DNA of 64,000 nt from Reticulitermes speratus. Its lineage: Eukaryota; Arthropoda; Insecta; Blattodea; Rhinotermitidae. Each line of letters begins with the position of its first letter. Position 1 is the first letter of the stretch. The DNA is taken from positions 1,054,001-1,118,000 of the forward strand of contig JAJKFL010000012.1 of the NCBI GenBank assembly GCA_021186555.1, in the 5' to 3' direction. This document shows positions 61,901 through 64,000 of the stretch, piece after piece. The notes under the pieces were generated by a model that was not told the DNA's origin, did not search any database, and saw only the letters and a list, made by a program, of their open reading frames with translations. The position numbers and the translations under genes are program-made.

Positions 61901-63135
61901 GACTGGTTTGTATAACTGAGACGGAGTGTGTTTACTGCGCGGTACGGACTGTATTTATGTGTTTGTTGGTCTCAGAACAAACAGCGATTATTTCACTGTA
62001 CACATTAACTGACTGGTTTGTATAACGAGACGGAGTGTGTTTACTGCGCGTACGGACTGATTTATGTGTTTGTGGGATCTCAGAACAAACAGCGATTATT
62101 TCACTGTACAACATTAACTGACTGGTTTGTATAACCGAGACGGAGTGTGTTTACTGCGCGGTACGGACTGTATTTATGTGTTTGTGTGGATCTCAGAACA
62201 AACAGCGATTATTTCACTGTACAACATTAACTGACTGGTTTGTATAACTGAGACGGAGTGTGTTTACTGCGCGGTACGGACTGAATGTTTACATATAATT
62301 CAGGTTAATCTTGGTTTCAAAGCGTTATTGATATGTTGTATCATAACTCCTAAAGGTTTCCATCATAGTACGGCAACCATCAGGCAGATATTCGTCACTA
62401 CAAGATGGAGGTCACTGGGCGCGAGATCAGGACTGCAGGCAGGGCAGTCCATGACCTCACAGCCCTAGCGCCGTTGGCAGCATGGAGCCCAGTGATCCAC
62501 ATCTCTATGGACCCTTTAAGAAGCACTTGGCTGGCATGCGATTTGCAGCAGACGTCGACATGAAGCAAGCTGTCACCTCCCGGCTACAGACACTTGGGGC
62601 AGTCTTAAGTTTCAGTGGTAACTATGTGATGGCCTCAAGGTCGCCGTCTGCCGCATACGTCGCAGGATAAAGTTTTTGGCATCAGAGTGTTCTTTGCCTC
62701 GCGTTTTGGAATTCCTTCCACAAAGATATAACAAACAAAATGTCGTCACGCTCAGACACTTTACGAAGACAGACACACATTACCTTGGACGGGTAGCGTC
62801 GGGACGCAGTCCATTCTGACGTCGGTGACGGCGCCTGTTACAGCCTGGTTCACGTACACAAAGCAGTACTCGACGTACCGCTCAGAGAACAGGTCGCAGT
62901 GGAACCGCAAGCTGTGGGCCCCTGCAGGGACACGCTGCTCGGCCACATAGTGCAGGGACGTGGGGGGCGCCAGGGACGCCACGTCGGCCCGCAGCTTGGC
63001 AAAGAGACGCACGCGATCCAATCGCGGCTCACAAACAGGGTACTGGAACAGAACCGCCACGCCCCCCTCCAGCGTGTCGCAAGGCAGGATGCTGCTGGCG
63101 TGCACGTTGAACACGAACTTGTCGCTGACGGCCAC
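43214..63135 (-). CDS. TSP1/CUB single-pass membrane protein, 5' partial, eight exons
   Basis: Exons in transcript order: 63135-62784, 53438-53308, 51753-51532, 50358-50121, 49160-48828, 47624-47391, 47314-47182, 43963-43214. Every junction has GT-AG ends and matching phase, and the frame stays open (about 797 aa) except for one single-base break in the TM exon. Order of parts: a conserved ectodomain, one thrombospondin type 1 repeat, a Cys-rich link into a CUB-like domain, a transmembrane helix, then about 450 cytoplasmic residues rich in Pro, Ser and acid. This is probably a cell-surface adhesion or receptor-like protein. I do not recognise the named ortholog. The signal peptide and first exons must lie beyond 64000. 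Introns hold 32-, 33-, 52- and 114-bp arrays and several transposons. Confidence 0.88.
44049..44115. repeat. 11-bp short tandem repeat
   Basis: About five or six copies of GTGTACATAAA in the last intron of the membrane protein gene. Confidence 0.85.
44191..44449. repeat. Foldback element with ~105-bp arms
   Basis: ATTAAATTAAGTTACAGACC, CAACTGATGCACACTAAAAC and ACCCCTACACGTGTTTCGAT on the left pair with ATCGAAACACGTGTAGGGGT, GTTTTAGTGTGCATCAGTTG and the AATTTAAT end on the right. The inner loop is about 40 bp and contains a second small hairpin (TATAGCTTTCAGCTATA). It lies in an intron of the membrane protein gene. Confidence 0.85.
44960..46925 (+). mobile_element. Dispersed element X, copy B, with 32-bp expansion
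   Basis: Starts GCTTAATGAAAGACAGAGCT and GGCTGAGCTGACAGTGATCT, continues into the 32-bp array, and ends with GGTGCATGAAATTCCAGACG followed by CTACTGTA. These ends match copy A (18240-18960). The expanded unit corresponds to the 5' region that is single copy in A (TGATCTGCGTAATAGGAGGA). Confidence 0.7.
45021..46804. repeat. 32-bp tandem array within element X
   Basis: About 56 units of TGATCTGTATAGTAGCAGGA plus GAGTGGGAAAAG, alternating irregularly with an AGTAACAGG variant. A few units have small indels (AGTACAGG, GTGTCTGTA, and a CGAGAGTGGAGAGG insertion near 45670). It is located in the last intron of the membrane protein gene. Confidence 0.97.
47182..47314 (-). CDS. Membrane protein exon 7
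   Basis: The acceptor TTTGTGTTGCAG and donor AACAAT before GTGAGT define 133 nt encoding [20 protein letters not shown] and a Ser-rich [20 protein letters not shown] stretch. It is joined to exon 6 by a 76-bp intron (47315-47390). The frame is supported by phase agreement at both ends. Confidence 0.8.
47391..47624 (-). CDS. Membrane protein exon 6 (Pro-rich)
   Basis: The acceptor ACCGTAG and donor CCACAG before GTACCC. It encodes [20 protein letters not shown] and a polyproline stretch [18 protein letters not shown], a candidate SH3/WW ligand. Phase 2 on entry and exit. Confidence 0.85.
47730..48245 (-). mobile_element. Dispersed element X, copy C, with 33-bp expansion
   Basis: On the minus strand it starts GCTTAATGAAATACAGAGCT and AGCTGAGAGTGACTGGCACA. 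It passes CCTGATTGGTCAGAACCGAT and GTGTTAAAATGGGTGCTCAT, reaches AAGGTTCACAAACTTGAGTC, then enters a 33-bp array. It is single copy where A and B are expanded. It lies in the intron between exons 5 and 6 of the membrane protein gene. Confidence 0.65.
47765..48030. repeat. 33-bp tandem array within element X
   Basis: About eight units of CAGACAGTGACTTTACAAAC plus TACAGTGCAGACT, with ATCAGACAGTGACTCTTTAC variants. The period of 11 codons keeps a plus-strand frame open without coding meaning. Confidence 0.9.
48828..49160 (-). CDS. Membrane protein exon 5: transmembrane segment, with frame break
   Basis: The acceptor TGTTCTAG gives [20 protein letters not shown], then the hydrophobic segment [16 protein letters not shown]. 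One base is missing near 49031-49036, after which the frame resumes [20 protein letters not shown] and ends with [14 protein letters not shown] before GTGAGT. RYKK after the helix is a stop-transfer pattern placing the C-terminus in the cytoplasm. Confidence 0.87.
49378..49503. repeat. Foldback element
   Basis: CAATTAGCAGTATTATAACC and AACAAATACACTTTTTGTAT pair with ATACAAAAAGTGCATTTGTT and GGTTATAGTACTGCTAATTG. The loop contains ATGTTTCGGCTG. A one-arm relative (AACCAACAAATGCACCTTTT to ACATGTTTCGGCCG) lies at 63390-63455. Confidence 0.83.
49540..49930. mobile_element. TIR element in a membrane protein intron
   Basis: TATATATATTGAACAATACC and GACAAATGCA (49540-49569) pair with TGCATTTGTCGGTATTTTTC and AATATATATA (49898-49928). 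Inside, a 38-bp direct repeat TTTACTTCACTACACTTCAC... occurs at 49658-49695 and 49861-49899. No transposase was seen. Confidence 0.65.
50121..50358 (-). CDS. Membrane protein exon 4: CUB-like domain, second part
   Basis: The acceptor GTGTTATTCAG and donor AGAG before GTAATG. It encodes [36 protein letters not shown] and [11 protein letters not shown]. The WLKVRDGDS and MLLDFFSD strands are typical of CUB domains. Confidence 0.87.
50450..50862 (+). mobile_element. Non-LTR retrotransposon 3' fragment
   Basis: It shares GGCTGAGGGTGTTTGAGGAT, AATATTATTAGGGTGATCAG, GGAAGACCTAGACTTAAATG and the final AGAATTTCTTGTACAGGTGA with the LINE tails elsewhere. It lies in the intron between exons 3 and 4, antisense to the gene. 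Confidence 0.72.
51247..51262. repeat. Poly-G tract
   Basis: A G-only run of about 16 nt within intron 3-4 sequence, followed by GCGGGCGAG. Confidence 0.8.
51532..51753 (-). CDS. Membrane protein exon 3: TSP1 end and CUB start
   Basis: The acceptor GACTGTTGCAG and donor GTGCAG before GTAATT; 74 codons, phase 0 at both ends. GPSLQTERC supplies the last cysteine of the TSP1 repeat. A linker leads to [20 protein letters not shown] and [11 protein letters not shown], which read directly into exon 4. Confidence 0.85.
51959..52268 (+). repeat. dispersed ~310-bp repeat, copy 2
   Basis: Near-identical in order and content to 10374-10690: TACGTATAACGTAATATTG, AAGCGCATGCGCCGTATTAT, CATTATCTCATAAACGGCAC and TTTTGATTTTCTGTACAACT. 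Same orientation. Confidence 0.8.
53308..53438 (-). CDS. Membrane protein exon 2: thrombospondin type 1 repeat
   Basis: The acceptor GTGTTGCAG and donor TGTGAG before GTGAGT; 131 nt. It encodes [20 protein letters not shown] and [20 protein letters not shown]. The [10 protein letters not shown] stretch is a WxxWxxWxxC C-mannosylation motif, and CTSSCGGG is the TSP1 core. A transposon with an array starts about 40 bp upstream of the acceptor. Confidence 0.92.
53479..55506. mobile_element. TIR element carrying a 52-bp array, at a splice acceptor
   Basis: The left end TACAGGGTGATTCAGGAGGA and AAATTTTGGGAGGTGATAGT pair with the right end read in reverse, TACAGGGTGAGTCAGGGGGT and TATTTTGGGAGGTGACAGTA. 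Pairing continues through ATCGGTCATTGTGAG for roughly 100 bp. TA dinucleotides flank both ends (53477-53478, 55507-55508), as for Tc1/mariner mobilisation. The interior is mostly the 52-bp array plus about 330 bp of single-copy sequence. Confidence 0.8.
53553..55050. repeat. 52-bp tandem array within a TIR element
   Basis: About 29 units of GTGAATGGTTACTGAGATAG, AGCTGTTTGAATGTACAAAT and ATGTGTCTAATT, very uniform. The unit is derived from the element's own inner TIR: the right arm contains, in reverse, GAACGGTTACCGAGATACAG and CTGTTTGAATC, present once. Confidence 0.96.
55608..55636. mobile_element. Single end of the MITE family at 11014
   Basis: TATAAAATAATGACCCTGTA is the reverse complement of the MITE start TACAGGGTCATTATTTTATC. 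No partner end was identified confidently nearby. Confidence 0.5.
56245..56761 (+). mobile_element. Non-LTR retrotransposon 3' end
   Basis: It encodes [39 protein letters not shown] and [12 protein letters not shown] before a stop. Past the break it continues with [21 protein letters not shown] and [25 protein letters not shown] sequence in shifted frames. The end is a (TTAG)n tail at 56743-56761. It is the closest relative of 22897-23425. It lies antisense in the large intron of the membrane protein gene. Confidence 0.85.
56762..57370. other. no gene recognised (intronic)
   Basis: Unique-looking intron DNA of the membrane protein gene with no recognisable repeat or exon. Confidence 0.45.
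57371..62295 (+). mobile_element. Dispersed element Y carrying a 114-bp array (copy 3, ~42 units)
   Basis: The left part, CTAAAGTCCAGTGGTTACTA, TTTAACATTCAGCATTTCTA and CTCCCCACACAGTG, leads into about 42 tandem 114-bp units (57439-62283). It ends GCGCGGTACGGACTGAATGT. Units to about 60470 are almost identical. From 60480 to about 62110 most units carry one or more single-base losses. It sits in the largest intron of the membrane protein gene. Confidence 0.93.
62482..62670 (+). pseudogene. Mariner-type transposase C-terminal remnant
   Basis: The plus-strand frame reads [38 protein letters not shown] and, after a gap relative to the family, [18 protein letters not shown]. The pattern PSD-x-HL-x-GP-x-KK-x-L-x-G-x-RF is the C-terminal catalytic region of mariner/SETMAR-like transposases, where the aspartate is part of the catalytic triad. 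The upstream catalytic region is absent and the segment has an internal deletion, so it is a dead fragment. It lies in intron 1-2, antisense to the gene. Confidence 0.75.
62784..63135 (-). CDS. Membrane protein exon 1 of those visible: ectodomain
   Basis: The acceptor GACTTGCAG and donor CCAAG before GTAATG; 352 nt, phase 0 in and 1 out. It encodes [20 protein letters not shown] to [16 protein letters not shown], a beta-rich extracellular segment with four cysteines and a [10 protein letters not shown] strand. I do not recognise a named domain. Confidence 0.85.
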
Positions 63136-64000
63136 CTGCAAGTCAGCAGGTGTATAGGGCGTGGCTAGCAGTGTGCCTCTTGTTTTAAGACGCAAGGCCT
63201 AGTCACTGCTGACTTAGTGCATGGCAACAGGGACGTCAGTTTGTATTTGTTGCTGACCGGAAGTTGGTACAGCGGTAGTAGCGGCAAACTGTGTAGATCT
63301 GAGATCATTGTGGCTGCTGTGGGCGATGTTTGGTTAGAGAAATGGCGAAACCTGACAAACTAAGGAGGGATTAATTTTCAGTTTTTTTAACCAACAAATG
63401 CACCTTTTATTTTCGTATTTCTGTTCAATTCACCCTACACATGTTTCGGCCGTAACTCTGCCATCATCACGGTACATTGATAAGTTCACTTCACTGTTCA
63501 CTGCCCCATTTGTTATTATCACAACCGTTACACTGTTTAAGGCTATTGTTACATTGACAATCAGCGGTATACAAAGTTTCTTCAAGTTTTTCTTGCAATG
63601 TCTTGGTGTATTTAGTGTTTATGTTGCGTTAGAAGTGTAAAGTGTAGCACTATACATTGTGAATATAGAGCGCTGTGTTGTTGGGAGTTGTTGGAGTCGT
63701 TAAAATTGTTAACATTGTTAAAATTGCTGCCAGTTTGTCTGTATGCTGTTGTTGTGTTGTTGTGACTGAGTGTTAAACAATTTAATGTTGTGTCTACTTA
63801 CCCCACGTAAGCGTCGTTACACAAACTGATCACCAAAAGTGAACAGCGGTAATAATTGTGCGTGTGCGTTAGACATTGAGATGGAGGGAGGGGGAGGAAG
63901 GTTATATCAGACACTCGTTTCCCGTGTCCGCCCTAAAGTAGGCAGTGACTAGACGTTTCGTTAGCAGCAGTCACATTCACCTCTACTAATTAACTCACCT
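63136..64000. other. Intron upstream of the first visible exon; no further exon found
   Basis: I find no further exon in phase with the membrane protein. A foldback arm (63390-63455) and the motif AGACGTTTCGTTAG near 63952 are repeat-derived. The remaining short open frames show no features. Confidence 0.45.

Noticed and set aside
1..62295. CRISPR-like arrays of short direct repeats
   Set aside because: Units are contiguous with no unique spacers, the DNA is eukaryotic, and no cas-like genes are present.

Overview
The window looks like nuclear DNA of an arthropod, most likely an insect. The evidence is eukaryotic genes with GT-AG introns, several tRNA-derived SINE families, non-LTR retrotransposon 3' ends, and Tc1/mariner-type and hAT-type relics. 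The SINE and LINE types resemble ones I associate with polyneopteran insects (cockroaches, termites, stick insects), but that placement is inference. No bacterial, viral or CRISPR feature was seen.

Two protein-coding genes can be supported, arranged tail to tail about 8.4 kb apart. On the plus strand (32024-34776) is a three-exon ING1/ING2-type chromatin reader with an N-terminal ING domain and a C-terminal PHD finger. On the minus strand (63135 down to 43214) are eight exons, mutually consistent in splice phase, of a large single-pass membrane protein. It has a conserved ectodomain, a thrombospondin type 1 repeat, a CUB-like domain, a transmembrane helix and a long acidic tail with repeated EFIP-like motifs; its 5' exons lie beyond the window. 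Each gene has one single-base frame break in otherwise intact coding sequence, most simply a consensus error.

The rest is repeats. Roughly 23 kb (about 36%, my estimate) is tandem arrays. Left to right the periods are: 45 bp (1-1768), 51 bp (4079-5659), 46 bp (6205-9203), 114 bp (14821-16530), 86 bp (18361-18950), 26 bp (19507-20112), 23 bp (20202-21045), 87 bp (21343-22736), 65 bp (23464-24258), 114 bp (27678-29045), 46 bp dimeric (40190-41265), 32 bp (45021-46804), 33 bp (47765-48030), 52 bp (53553-55050) and 114 bp (57439-62283). Between them lie at least nine copies of one tRNA-derived SINE (all plus strand), other SINE families, LINE tails, foldback elements and TIR elements.

The main unusual observation is that many arrays sit inside dispersed transposable-element copies. 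One element family occurs three times and has amplified a different internal segment in each copy (86, 32 and 33 bp units). A hAT-like element carries the 51 bp array, a TIR element carries the 52 bp array, and a further dispersed element carries the 114 bp array three times and appears once without it. The minus-strand gene carries about 8 kb of such arrays in its introns, one of them beginning about 40 bp upstream of a splice acceptor.
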